A DNA stretch of 64,000 bases from Streptobacillus moniliformis DSM 12112. Lineage in GTDB: Bacteria > Fusobacteriota > Fusobacteriia > Fusobacteriales > Leptotrichiaceae. A program made the translations under genes and the position numbers. The stretch is taken from positions 1,098,497 to 1,162,496 of the forward strand of contig NC_013515.1 of assembly GCF_000024565.1 (NCBI RefSeq). The letters run 5' to 3'. Positions 28,038-36,827 of the stretch are shown one piece after another. The notes beneath the pieces are model-generated. The model searched no databases. It was not told the DNA's origin and saw only the letters and a list, made by a program, of their open reading frames with translations. Position 1 is the stretch's first letter. Each line of letters opens with the position of its first letter.

Positions 28038-28502
28038 CTATTTATGATATTTAATATTATTTTCTATACATATACTTCTGTAAATTTGCTCTATAAGAAT
28101 AAGCCTCATTAATTGATGTGGAAAAGTCATTTTAGAAAAACTTAATTTAAAGTCTGCTAATTTTCTAACTTCATCGTTATACCCATTAGAGCCACCTATA
28201 ATGAAATTTATTTCGCTATAGTTTAATTTTAAATTAGATATTTTATCAGATAATTCTTCACTTGTAATATTATTACCTTTAATATCTAATAATATATTAT
28301 ACCCAGAATTTTTATTTATACTATCTATTAATAATTTTGATTCTTTATTAATTGCAAAATAAACATTATTATCTGCTTCTTCTTTTAATTCTATGACATT
28401 AATTTTAACATATTTAGATAATCTTTTTAAAAATTCTTCAATACCATCAATTATATATTTTTCCTTTATTTTTCCAATACAAATCAAATTAATTTTTAAC
28501 AT
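28038..28502 (-). CDS. rlmH: 23S rRNA (pseudouridine1915-N3)-methyltransferase
   Basis: 154 residues from the ATG at 28500-28502 (GAGAGGA upstream). It starts MLKINLICIGKIKEKYI and carries the SPOUT-fold SAM loop FIIGGSNGYNDEV and LSFSKMTFPHQLMR, ending in the family C-terminus YHK. It methylates pseudouridine 1915 in helix 69 of the 70S ribosome. Confidence 0.95.
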   Translation of the reverse strand: MLKINLICIGKIKEKYIIDGIEEFLKRLSKYVKINVIELKEEADNNVYFAINKESKLLIDSINKNSGYNILLDIKGNNITSEELSDKISNLKLNYSEINFIIGGSNGYNDEVRKLADFKLSFSKMTFPHQLMRLILIEQIYRSICIENNIKYHK

Positions 28503-28523
28503 TAAAATTCCTCTCAACAAATT

Positions 28524-28552
28524 TATATATCATATATACAAGGAAAAGTCAA
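28524..28552 (-). promoter_or_regulatory. Promoter of the rlmH-lysS operon
   Basis: TTGACT (28547-28552) and TATATA (28524-28529) are 17 bp apart on the minus strand, 22 bp before rlmH. Confidence 0.65.
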
Positions 28553-28639
28553 GACATATAAAATATTTTAATATAATATTTATATTATTACTAAGAATAA
28601 TTGAATAAAACTAGTATTTTTAATTATTTTATATAAATT

Positions 28640-29389
28640 TTATTTTTTAAATATAAATAAGTATTCATGTGCTATCAATAAAAAATTATATTTAATACTA
28701 TTAGTTTTCCAATAACCTGTTGCTCTACAATTATGTTGTTCTTTAATTATTATTTCTTTTAATTTAAATCCCTCTGATTCAAATATTTTCATAACTTCAA
28801 AGCTCATTGGCTGCATGTAACCTTTAATTCTTGTATCTCCCATAAGAACAGCACAAAATTTATCATTTTTTAAAACTCTGTAACTTTCAAAAGCAACTTT
28901 TTTCATTTCTTCTAAAAACTGTGGAATTTTTAAATGTGATAAATCCTCTTCTATATTATCGCTATACTGTATAATGTTAGCATATGGTGGGTGGGTACAA
29001 ATAAAATCAATACTTTCATCAGAAATAAAATCAAGATTTCTTGCATCTCCTTTATGTATATAAACTTTACCGTTTGAACCTTCATGTTCAAAATTAACTT
29101 TTTCTCTACATCTCTCTAATGAAACTTCATTAATATCTACGCCTATAATATCTCTATTTAATAGCTTTGCTTCTACAAGAGTTGTTCCTCCACCAGCAAA
29201 CTGATCAAGTACTAAGTCATTTTCTTTAGAATATCTTAACAATAAATTTCTTGGTATATACGGCGACCAATTCCCTCTCCATTTAGCATCATGAGTTGCC
29301 CAATCTCCACGCTTTGGAAAACTCCAGTGGGTATTCATTTCCAATTCAAAATTTTCTGGTTCCCATTTTGTTAATTTTTTATTTATCAT
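28640..29389 (-). CDS. Site-specific DNA methyltransferase (N4/N6), intact
   Basis: 249 residues. The SAM-binding motif I LDQFAGGGTT (residues 61-70) comes before the catalytic THPPY (132-136), and NTHWSFPKRGDWATHD lies at the N terminus. The motif order I then IV puts it outside the beta class layout, where IV comes first. It is 27 nt downstream of the broken DpnII-like nuclease gene. In DpnII/MboI-type loci a second methyltransferase accompanies the Dam-type enzyme, and this gene holds that place. Its target is not readable from sequence. It is the only member of the locus with an intact frame. Confidence 0.8.
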   Translation of the reverse strand: MINKKLTKWEPENFELEMNTHWSFPKRGDWATHDAKWRGNWSPYIPRNLLLRYSKENDLVLDQFAGGGTTLVEAKLLNRDIIGVDINEVSLERCREKVNFEHEGSNGKVYIHKGDARNLDFISDESIDFICTHPPYANIIQYSDNIEEDLSHLKIPQFLEEMKKVAFESYRVLKNDKFCAVLMGDTRIKGYMQPMSFEVMKIFESEGFKLKEIIIKEQHNCRATGYWKTNSIKYNFLLIAHEYLFIFKK

Positions 29390-29416
29390 AGCATACCCCT
29401 ATATATTATTTTTTCT

Positions 29417-30325
29417 TTATAATCTCTTAACCAATATTTCTTCAAGTAATCCAGAATTAATCATTTCTATATTTATGACATAATCAATCTTATTAAAAGT
29501 TTCTAAAAGAGATCTTTTCGAAGTTAACCATCCCTCACCATCAGTGATCCATATAAATCCAGTTTCTTCATTTTTAATAATTGAAAACAAATTACTAAAC
29601 TCACCAGCAACTGATTTTAACTTAGAACCACCATTACTATAATAATTAACTTCAATAATATAAATTTTATTACCTGTATCAACAACAAAATCAAAATGTC
29701 TATCTGCTTTATCTGTTGATACTTCTTTTCCAAATTCTTTTTTTATCTTTTCTACAGTTGCTTGTGATAAATATTTAAACCCGTATTTATCACAAGTAGA
29801 TTTAATATATAATTCTATTAAATTTTCCATAACTTTTCCACTACGATTTTTACGAGCATTTGTATCAAGTCCAACTTCAACACCTAAAGTATAATCAACT
29901 AAATTCTTAATATTTTTATCTCTTATAATTTTCAAAAATCCACTTTTATTAACAAATGATACAATTTTTTCAATTTCTTCATCACTATACTTTTCTTTTT
30001 TAATAAAAGAATATTCTATATCACCAATAATATCAGCTACTTTAATAACATTTCCTCTAACTGCAATTAAAATTGGAATAACTGTAACTATTTCAGGATA
30101 TTCCTTAATTAATTTTTTAAGTCTACTTTCAATATCTTCCTTACCAATAAGCGTATTTAAAATATTAAGTGCCACTTCAATTTCTGATACATTTTTAAGT
30201 ACTTTCTCTCAAGCAACAAAAAAATCATGTGTACGAATAGTATATTTTAAATTAGATATTAAATATTTAAAAACATCATCTTCAGAAATAAGATCCATTG
30301 TTTTATATTTCTCTATGTAATTCAT
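29417..30325 (-). pseudogene. DpnII/MboI-type restriction endonuclease, interrupted by an in-frame TGA
   Basis: The frame starts at the ATG at 30323-30325 and runs MNYIEKYKTMDLISEDD to DFFVA, then hits TGA at 30209-30211. It continues in the same frame as EKVLKNVSEIEVALNILN to the stop codon at 29417. DpnII has a similar block (KNVS...VALNI) at the same distance from its N terminus; a single TGG to TGA change would explain the stop. Downstream, GRKNRSGK-like RKNRSGKVMEN and the nuclease core FDFVVDTGNKIYIIEVNYY with GGSKLK are intact. The family cuts GATC. A GTG at 30175 could restart translation, but the product would lack about 50 residues. Confidence 0.8.
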
Positions 30326-30327
30326 AA

Positions 30328-31230
30328 CTATTTATTCTCCTTATAATTCGATATTAAAAGCTCATTAATAATTCCACGACTATTTCCATTACAATTAATC
30401 ATTCTTTTTGCATTGATTCTTTCAATATTGTATTCTTTATATATCTTGTCAAAAAAATTATCATTTTCATCTACATTTTTAGGATCAGAATTACTTAAAT
30501 AAATTTTGCACCCTTACTTGAAATTTTATCAACAAACCTAGCTAATGAAATTTGTTCATCATCATTAAAATCAAAATCATAATAAGCATTAAATTTTGAT
30601 GTGCTTGTTAAAGGTCTATAAGGTGGGTCTATATATACAAAAGTATTTTCATCAATAAAATATTCACAATCACTATATTTACCACATCTAATAGTTACAT
30701 TTTGAAGTAATTTACTAATATTTTTAAGATTTTCTTCATCACAAATAAGAGGAAACTTATATGATCCAATAGGAACATTAAAAAAGCCTTTTTTATTAAC
30801 TCTAAAAAGTCCATTAAAACAAGTTTTATTAAGGAAAATAAATAAAGTTGCTTTTTCTATACTTACTTTCTCATCTCCATTAAGCTTTATATAGTTAAAT
30901 CTATCTCTCTTTTCATAATAATACAATTTTCTTTCTTCTGTATCTAACTTCCAAAAATGCTCTTGAATACTAGAAAGTTCAGACAAAAGAAGATCTAAGT
31001 TATTTTTTATTTGATTATATGTATTAATAAGCTCTGCATTTATATCGTTTATAAGGACTTCTTTTAACTTATATTTTAATAAAATATCAAATAATACTGC
31101 TCCACCGCCAATAAATGGTTCACAATATTTATTGATTATTTTACCAAGATCATGTGGATATCTACTCTTTATTTCTGATAAAATCTGAGTTTTACCTCCA
31201 GCCCATTTTACAAAGGGTTTTTACTTTCAC
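30328..31230 (-). pseudogene. Dam-type (DpnM-like) adenine methyltransferase with two frameshifts
   Basis: Three pieces in different frames together make a full D12-class adenine methyltransferase. The first is a GTG start at 31230 (GGAGG 6 nt upstream) giving a few codons. The second runs from VKWAGGKTQILSEIKS through EPFIGGGAVLFDILL to DPPYRPLTSTSKF and GAKFI. The third is LSNSDPKNVDENDNFFDK to the stop codon at 30328. The first shift is near 31210-31217 and the second, a probable lost T in a short T run, is near 30499. The middle piece alone (30495-30986) is open but lacks the SAM-binding start. It sits 11 nt after mutL. Together with the interrupted nuclease it marks a dying GATC system. 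Confidence 0.82.
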
Positions 31231-31241
31231 AACCATCCTCC

Positions 31242-33044
31242 TTATTTCACACGACCAAACATTTTATCTAAATCATACTTAGATATTTTTGATATAATAG
31301 GTCTTCCATGAGGGCAAGTATACTTACCTACTTCATGTAATCTTCTTACCATATTTTGCATTTCCTGCATATTTAATTTTTGCCCCGCTTTAATAGCTCC
31401 TCTACATGACATAGATATTATTATTTTTTCTCTAATATCTCCAACCTTATTTTTACTCTTTAAATCAACTAATATATTCTCTAAAATATTTTTTATACTT
31501 TCTCTAAAGTTAAAATTAGGTACTGCTCTTAAAGCTATTTGATTATTTGAAATTTCATCAATTTCAAAACCAAGTTTTTCAAATGTGTCCATATTATTAA
31601 ATATGATATCTTTATCAACTGGACTAACATCTATTAATTCAGGTAAAAGAAGTATTTGAGAACCAATATTCTTTTTCTCAAAACTAGACATAAGTTCTTC
31701 ATAAAGCAGTCTTTCATGTATAATATGTTGATCATATATTTCTAAATTATTATCTCTATTAACTAATATATATGTATCAAATATTTGACCTAATACTTCA
31801 TAATATTTTACTTCCCCTTCTTTTTTCTCAAAAAATGGTTTTAAGTATTCCACCTTATTTTCTACTTTAATTTCTTCCTCTTCTTCATAAAAAGGATTTT
31901 CATATATTAATTTAGGTTCTCTTACTTCTAAATCTTTTTCTTCTTTAAAAGTTAAAGTTTCAGGAATAACTTCTTCTTTTACCTCATCTTTTGAAAAAAT
32001 ATTTATAGGTATGTATTCTGTTTCTGTATTATCTACAACTACTTCATTAGTTTTTGGTATTAATGTAGGTTGCCAAGTTCTTCTATCAAATTCATAAAAG
32101 AAATTATCAATAGATCTTTTAATATCATTATACACTATCTTTTCATCAGAAAATTTTATCATTTTCTTACTTGGATGTACATTAACATCTATTTCTTTAG
32201 GATTTACATCATACATTAATATTACAAAAGGATATTTACCTTTCATTAATTTAGTATAATATGCATCTATAACTGCTCTATCTAGTAAATTGGATTTAAC
32301 ATATCTACCATTAACATAAGTATATATGTATTCCTTTGATGACCTTAAAATTTCAACATTTCCTAAATATCCATATTCAAATTTTTCTAAATTCTTAAGA
32401 ACATTTTTACCGAAAAGTTCAAAAATTGTATTTTCCATACCATTACCAGTGGTTTTTAAAGTAGCTTTTCCATCTATATATAGGGTTATGGCTACATTTG
32501 GATTAGCAAGAGCCTCTTTAAGAACTATGTCTTTAATCTTACTATATTCTGTGCTTTCTTTTCTTAAAAACTTTTTTCTAGCTGGTGTGTTATAGAATAA
32601 ATCCCTTATTTCTATCTCTGTTCCTGTAGTTCTAGTAAAATTTTCATACTTTCTAACTACTCCAGCATATGCATTAACTATTGTTCCAATTTTTTCATCT
32701 TTTGTTTTACTGCTAATTGAAATTTTTGAAACAGCTGCAATTGAAGCTAGAGCTTCTCCTCTAAATCCATATGTTTGTAAATTAAATATATCTTCTTTAG
32801 TCGATATCTTAGAAGTAGCATGCCTTTCTATACTTAAAATAACATCTTCTCTACTCATACCTTTTCCATTATCTGATATTTTTACATATATTCCACCATT
32901 TAATACTTCTATTTGTATAGAGCTTGCCTCTGCATCTAATGAATTTTCAAGAAGTTCTTTTATCATACTCGCTGGATTTTCTACTACTTCTCCAGCTGCA
33001 ATAATATTTGAAATACTATCATCCAATATTTTTATAAGAGCCAT
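31242..33044 (-). CDS. mutL: DNA mismatch repair protein MutL
   Basis: 600 residues from the ATG at 33042-33044. The GHKL ATPase N terminus has IIAAGEVVENPASMIKELLENS, DNGKGM and TYGFRGEALASIAAV. The variable linker (about 330-430) is acidic, and the C-terminal dimerisation domain follows. It ends with SCRGAIKAGQKLN and CPHGRPI, and the ACPHGRP-type motif belongs to MutL proteins with endonuclease activity. It couples mismatch recognition by MutS to strand removal. No mutS is adjacent. Confidence 0.95.
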   Translation of the reverse strand: MALIKILDDSISNIIAAGEVVENPASMIKELLENSLDAEASSIQIEVLNGGIYVKISDNGKGMSREDVILSIERHATSKISTKEDIFNLQTYGFRGEALASIAAVSKISISSKTKDEKIGTIVNAYAGVVRKYENFTRTTGTEIEIRDLFYNTPARKKFLRKESTEYSKIKDIVLKEALANPNVAITLYIDGKATLKTTGNGMENTIFELFGKNVLKNLEKFEYGYLGNVEILRSSKEYIYTYVNGRYVKSNLLDRAVIDAYYTKLMKGKYPFVILMYDVNPKEIDVNVHPSKKMIKFSDEKIVYNDIKRSIDNFFYEFDRRTWQPTLIPKTNEVVVDNTETEYIPINIFSKDEVKEEVIPETLTFKEEKDLEVREPKLIYENPFYEEEEEIKVENKVEYLKPFFEKKEGEVKYYEVLGQIFDTYILVNRDNNLEIYDQHIIHERLLYEELMSSFEKKNIGSQILLLPELIDVSPVDKDIIFNNMDTFEKLGFEIDEISNNQIALRAVPNFNFRESIKNILENILVDLKSKNKVGDIREKIIISMSCRGAIKAGQKLNMQEMQNMVRRLHEVGKYTCPHGRPIISKISKYDLDKMFGRVK

Positions 33045-33142
33045 ATTTATCACTTCTTTCATTAATTAATATTTAATAAAATAATAACACAAATACAGGA
33101 AATAATAAAGATAAAATTAGAACAATATTTTAAATAAAATAA

Positions 33143-33171
33143 TTGAAAAATTATACAAATATTGCTATAAT
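33143..33171 (+). promoter_or_regulatory. Promoter of the candidate 6S-like RNA
   Basis: TTGAAA (33143-33148) and TATAAT (33166-33171) are 17 bp apart, with no ORF downstream. Confidence 0.7.
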
Positions 33172-33177
33172 TAACTT

Positions 33178-33420
33178 GCGAGAATATTCGGAATAGTGAT
33201 AACATTTTTTTGGGCTTTACTTCTTGGAAAAGGGGCTGTCTCTGTTAGTATATGCTTAAGGAAATCACGAACTGACATAGAGCTTTTACGGATCTTATAA
33301 TATTTAATATATGGCTACCACGTTTTATTTTTAAGGCGACCAAACCTCATCACTCCGATATTTTGGCTTTAAATAAAAAGTCTGAAATTTTTAGTAAATA
33401 CTAAGATTTCAGACTTTTTT
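33178..33420 (+). ncRNA. Structured non-coding RNA, candidate 6S RNA
   Basis: A 240-nt plus-strand transcript with promoter and terminator but no coding frame, and noticeably higher GC than its surroundings. The 5' end (ATATTCGGAATAGTGAT) pairs with the 3' region (ATCACTCCGATAT) to close the molecule. An inner arm is CTCTGTTAGT with ACTGACATAGAG. A long, mostly double-stranded rod closed by its own ends, about 200 nt before the terminator, is the 6S RNA pattern. The 3' arm (GGCGACC...CTCCGATAT) also recalls the E. coli end region. I did not find a decisive signature, so it could be another structured RNA. Confidence 0.5.
33374..33420 (+). terminator. Terminator of the candidate 6S-like RNA
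   Basis: AAAAGTCTGAAAT pairs with ATTTCAGACTTTT, with an inner TTAGTA/TACTAA stem, followed by T. Confidence 0.85.
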
Positions 33421-33438
33421 ATATATATAACAAAGGGA

Positions 33439-33690
33439 TTATTCGCATCTTTTAAATAAATATATTATAAAATTTAATAATACACTTGTAACCACTATAG
33501 GCATATAATTAAAATACATTGCATAAGTTCTATTATTATATGGAATAACAAATAACATAATAACAGCTACCATATTAATTATTAATGGTGGTAAATATAG
33601 TTTATCTGTAATCTTATTTAGAAAAAATGTAACTAATAATGAACCTAATATGTATAATTTACTGTAATAAAGCCATAATAAAATTATCAT
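33439..33690 (-). CDS. Small membrane protein at the end of the sialic acid operon
   Basis: 83 residues with three hydrophobic segments (LYILGSLLVTFFLNKI, LIINMVAVIMLFVIPY, MPIVVTSVLLNFIIYLF) and a positive end KRCE. It lies 9 nt after the stop codon of the second solute-binding gene, so it is probably in the operon. No family was recognised and no role in transport can be shown. Confidence 0.55.
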   Translation of the reverse strand: MIILLWLYYSKLYILGSLLVTFFLNKITDKLYLPPLIINMVAVIMLFVIPYNNRTYAMYFNYMPIVVTSVLLNFIIYLFKRCE

Positions 33691-33699
33691 ATATACCCT

Positions 33700-35007
33700 T
33701 TATTTAGCATCTTCCATTGCTTTAGTTGCATCTATAACAAATTTATCTAATCCAGCTTTTGGACTTATTTGACCATTTAATACAGCTTGAACCATATTTG
33801 ACCATAATGGTCTCATTTGAGCAAAACCATCTATAGTGTTGTAATAAGGACCATAATTTCCATTACTGTTTATATTTTCTATAAACTTAGTTTCCTCATC
33901 ATCTCCATATAATCCTGTTTTTCCAACTGGTGAGAAGTTTCTTGTTGCTTTAAGAGCTCTTTGTCCCCACACTGGATCATTTATTACAAAATCTACAAAT
34001 TTTTTAGAAGCTTCTATCTTTGCCTCATCATTATTATTAAATACAGCAGCTCCTGCTAATAATAATTCATATTTAGCCTGCCCTCCATTATTTGGCATAG
34101 CAACATAAACTGGATCTAATCTACCTTCTGCCTTAGCTTGTTGGTTAGAACTTATAGCATTTAAACCTGGTGAATAAATCATAGTTCCTGCTGCAAGACC
34201 ACTTCTAAATGCTTCCAATGCATCTCTTGCTTCTGAAGAAGCACCATCACCTAAAAGTCCCATATCATGTGCTTTTTTAGCCCATTCTAAACCTTTAACT
34301 CCTCTTTCATTATTAACAATATATTTAGTTATATCTTTATCTGTAAGCCAAGTATCAAATAAGTTTAAAACAAAAGATCTTGATCCATGACTACCATCTG
34401 GTGTTTTATTGAAAAATATTATTGGATCTATACTTGGATCTTTTTCTTTAATAGCCATTAACAGAGCTTCAAATTCTTCAACAGTCCAATTTCTTCCTTC
34501 TCTATCTAATGGCAACATGTGAGTAAGACCTAATTTATCTGTAATTACCTTATTAAATGCCATAACAAATGGTGCAGTTCCTAAAGGATATAGATACAAT
34601 TTTCCTTCATGACTTGCAGCTGAAACTATTGTGTTAGAATAAATAGATGTATCTATATCAAAAGGAACTAAATATCCTTTTTTAGCCCAATCTATTACTC
34701 TACCTGGTGCATCTATAATAACATCAGGATTAGATTTTGAAATAATAGATGTTTCAAGTTTTGCTGGTCCATCTGTAAAATCTATTTTTTGATATTCAAC
34801 TTTAATATCTGGATTAGCTTCTTCAAAAGCTTTTATTAAAGCCATGTCAAATTCTTCTGGTGTTTTTAATTCAGAATCTGCATTAAAGTTAGGGAAAGAC
34901 CAATATTTAATTGTAACTACTTCATCTTTACTATTTTTAGTCCCACAAGAAAATACAGTAATACCTAAAAAAATTACAGATATTAATATTTTAAATTTTT
35001 TATACAT
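33700..35007 (-). CDS. ABC sugar transporter solute-binding lipoprotein, second copy
   Basis: 435 residues with a lipoprotein signal peptide (ISVIFLGITVFSC, cleavage before Cys). The mature protein starts with VTIKYWSFPNFNADSELKTP and is closely related along its full length to the solute-binding protein at 36828 (for example GLYGDDEETKFIE, and YYNTIDGFAQMRPLW). It belongs to the type 1 extracellular binding proteins for sugars (family 1). Context says sialic acid or a derivative. Having two binding proteins around one permease pair suggests different ligands or affinities. Confidence 0.85.
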   Translation of the reverse strand: MYKKFKILISVIFLGITVFSCGTKNSKDEVVTIKYWSFPNFNADSELKTPEEFDMALIKAFEEANPDIKVEYQKIDFTDGPAKLETSIISKSNPDVIIDAPGRVIDWAKKGYLVPFDIDTSIYSNTIVSAASHEGKLYLYPLGTAPFVMAFNKVITDKLGLTHMLPLDREGRNWTVEEFEALLMAIKEKDPSIDPIIFFNKTPDGSHGSRSFVLNLFDTWLTDKDITKYIVNNERGVKGLEWAKKAHDMGLLGDGASSEARDALEAFRSGLAAGTMIYSPGLNAISSNQQAKAEGRLDPVYVAMPNNGGQAKYELLLAGAAVFNNNDEAKIEASKKFVDFVINDPVWGQRALKATRNFSPVGKTGLYGDDEETKFIENINSNGNYGPYYNTIDGFAQMRPLWSNMVQAVLNGQISPKAGLDKFVIDATKAMEDAK

Positions 35008-35025
35008 AATAACCTCCTAATATAT

Positions 35026-35859
35026 TTATCCTTTTACAGCCCCCATAGTAACACCTTGTGTAAAGTAGCTTTGAAACATTAAAAATACTACTATCATAGG
35101 TAAAGATGCAAGTGCTGCCCCTGCCATTAATAATCCATAATTTAATGAAAATTCTGCTTGTTGCGACATTGAAGCTACCCCTAATGGAAGTGTCTTCATT
35201 AATTCACTATTAGTAAATATTAATTGGGAGAAATAATCGTTCCAACTTAAAATAAATGTAAATATTGCTAAAGCACCTATCCCAGGTTTAACTATAGGTA
35301 AAACTATAGATAAAAAAGTTCTAAATTCTCCACAACCATCAATTTTAGCTGATTCAAGTAATTCATTTGGTACTGAATGTGAAAATTGTTTCATCAAAAA
35401 TACACCAAAGGGCCATCCTACTGCTGGTAAAATCAACGCCTTATATGTATCTATCCAACCTAATTCTGTCATAAATTTCAATAAAGGTATTAAAATTACT
35501 TGTTTAGGTAATGCCATTGCTGCAACAAATACTATAAACAATATATTTACCCCTGGAAAATCTTTTTTAGCTAAAGCATAACCAGCAAGAGTTGCAGTAA
35601 CACAAACTAATATTGTTGTCATACTAGAAACAAATACTGAATTAAAGAACCATCTTGCAGTATTACTTACTAATAATTTATCATAGTTTTCAAGTGTAGG
35701 CGAAACTGGTATCCATTGTGGTGGTATACTTATTGCTACATCTTGTATTTTAAATGATCCTGTTAATATCCAATAAAATGGAAATATGAAGAAAAGGGCA
35801 AATATAATTAATATTATCATTGATATCACACCTAAAGGTGTTGTTTTTTTTACTTCCAT
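35026..35859 (-). CDS. ABC sugar permease, MalG/UgpE type
   Basis: 277 residues with six membrane segments and the cytoplasmic EAA loop LLESAKIDGCGEFRTFLSIVLPIVKPG, cited in parts as ESAKIDG and VLPIVKPG, which docks to the ATPase. It ends QSYFTQGVTMGAVKG, typical of MalG-like permeases. It forms a heterodimer with the product of the preceding gene, 17 nt away. Confidence 0.9.
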   Translation of the reverse strand: MEVKKTTPLGVISMIILIIFALFFIFPFYWILTGSFKIQDVAISIPPQWIPVSPTLENYDKLLVSNTARWFFNSVFVSSMTTILVCVTATLAGYALAKKDFPGVNILFIVFVAAMALPKQVILIPLLKFMTELGWIDTYKALILPAVGWPFGVFLMKQFSHSVPNELLESAKIDGCGEFRTFLSIVLPIVKPGIGALAIFTFILSWNDYFSQLIFTNSELMKTLPLGVASMSQQAEFSLNYGLLMAGAALASLPMIVVFLMFQSYFTQGVTMGAVKG

Positions 35860-35876
35860 ACTTTCTCCTAACCTAA

Positions 35877-36770
35877 TTAATCTACATCATGTGATAAGAA
35901 TTTAAATTGCACTACTGAAATTATACCAATTATAATCGCAAGTAATACACCCATTGCCGATGAAATACCGAATCTAGTTTCTACTATTGCCTTTTGATAA
36001 ACTAAATACATTATTGTTGATGTTGAATAATTTGGACCACCTGCTGTTAATAATTGTATTAAAGCAAATATCTGAAAACTATTAATTGTTGTAACCACAA
36101 CTATATATAATGTTGTTGGTTTAATACTTGGCCATATAATTTTTCTAAAACATTGTGAATCTGTAGCCCCATCAATTTTTGATGCTTCTATTAAATCTTT
36201 AGGAACATTTCCTAAAGCTGCTACATATAAAATTATAGGTTGACCAACACTAGTAGTAATCAGTATCGCTATAATGGCATATATAGCCGTTCTAGGATTA
36301 CCAAGCCAATCTATTTGGTTACTTGTAATATGTGTACTATTTAAAACATAATTTAAGATCCCATATTTTGGATGATAAATCCAATTCCATACAACAGTAA
36401 CTGAAACTACTGATGATATAGCTGGTATATAAAATATACCTCTAAAAATTGATCTTACTAATGCACTTTTTTCATAAATATTCATTGCAACAAATATTGA
36501 AAATGCAACTACTATAGGTACTGCTATCATAGTTATTACTATAGTATTTACTGTTGATTTTATGAATATTTCATCTTTAAATAAATCTATATAATGTTTT
36601 AATCCAACAAATACAGTATTACGACCTCTAAATCTAAATAAAGATAAATAAATTCCTTTAGTCATTGGATATAAAACAAATGTTAAAAAGAACACCATTA
36701 CTGGTAAAATAAATAAATATGCACTATAATCTATTTTTTTAAAGTTTGTTTTTTTAATAGAATTAAACAT
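35877..36770 (-). CDS. ABC sugar permease, MalF/UgpA type
   Basis: 297 residues with about six membrane segments and the EAA loop DLIEASKIDGATDSQCF. The sequence YLFILPVMVFFLTFVLYP at the N terminus and FQIFALIQLLTAGGPNYST near the end are typical of MalF-like sugar permeases. It partners the MalG-type protein. No gene for an ATP-binding subunit is found in the operon, so a shared ATPase encoded elsewhere must energise it. Confidence 0.9.
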   Translation of the reverse strand: MFNSIKKTNFKKIDYSAYLFILPVMVFFLTFVLYPMTKGIYLSLFRFRGRNTVFVGLKHYIDLFKDEIFIKSTVNTIVITMIAVPIVVAFSIFVAMNIYEKSALVRSIFRGIFYIPAISSVVSVTVVWNWIYHPKYGILNYVLNSTHITSNQIDWLGNPRTAIYAIIAILITTSVGQPIILYVAALGNVPKDLIEASKIDGATDSQCFRKIIWPSIKPTTLYIVVVTTINSFQIFALIQLLTAGGPNYSTSTIMYLVYQKAIVETRFGISSAMGVLLAIIIGIISVVQFKFLSHDVD

Positions 36771-36791
36771 CTATTGCACCTCTCCTTATAT

Positions 36792-36817
36792 AAAAGGGGT
36801 AGAGTTCTACCCCTTTT
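36792..36817 (-). terminator. Intercistronic hairpin after the first binding-protein gene
   Basis: AAAAGGGGTAGA pairs with TCTACCCCTTTT almost without a loop. It has only a short T run, so it is more likely to cause partial termination or stabilise the upstream mRNA. That would give more binding protein than permease. Confidence 0.6.
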
Positions 36818-36827
36818 ATTAATATTA

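Noticed and set aside
30495-30986. Stand-alone 163-residue methyltransferase
   Set aside because: It is only the middle piece of a frameshifted Dam-type gene; its SAM-binding start and C terminus continue in other frames.
33178-33420. Possible tmRNA or RNase P RNA at the GGGGCTG stretch
   Set aside because: The tmRNA 5' signature, tRNA-like ends and tag frame are missing, as are the conserved RNase P blocks; it is kept only as a structured RNA, 6S-like.
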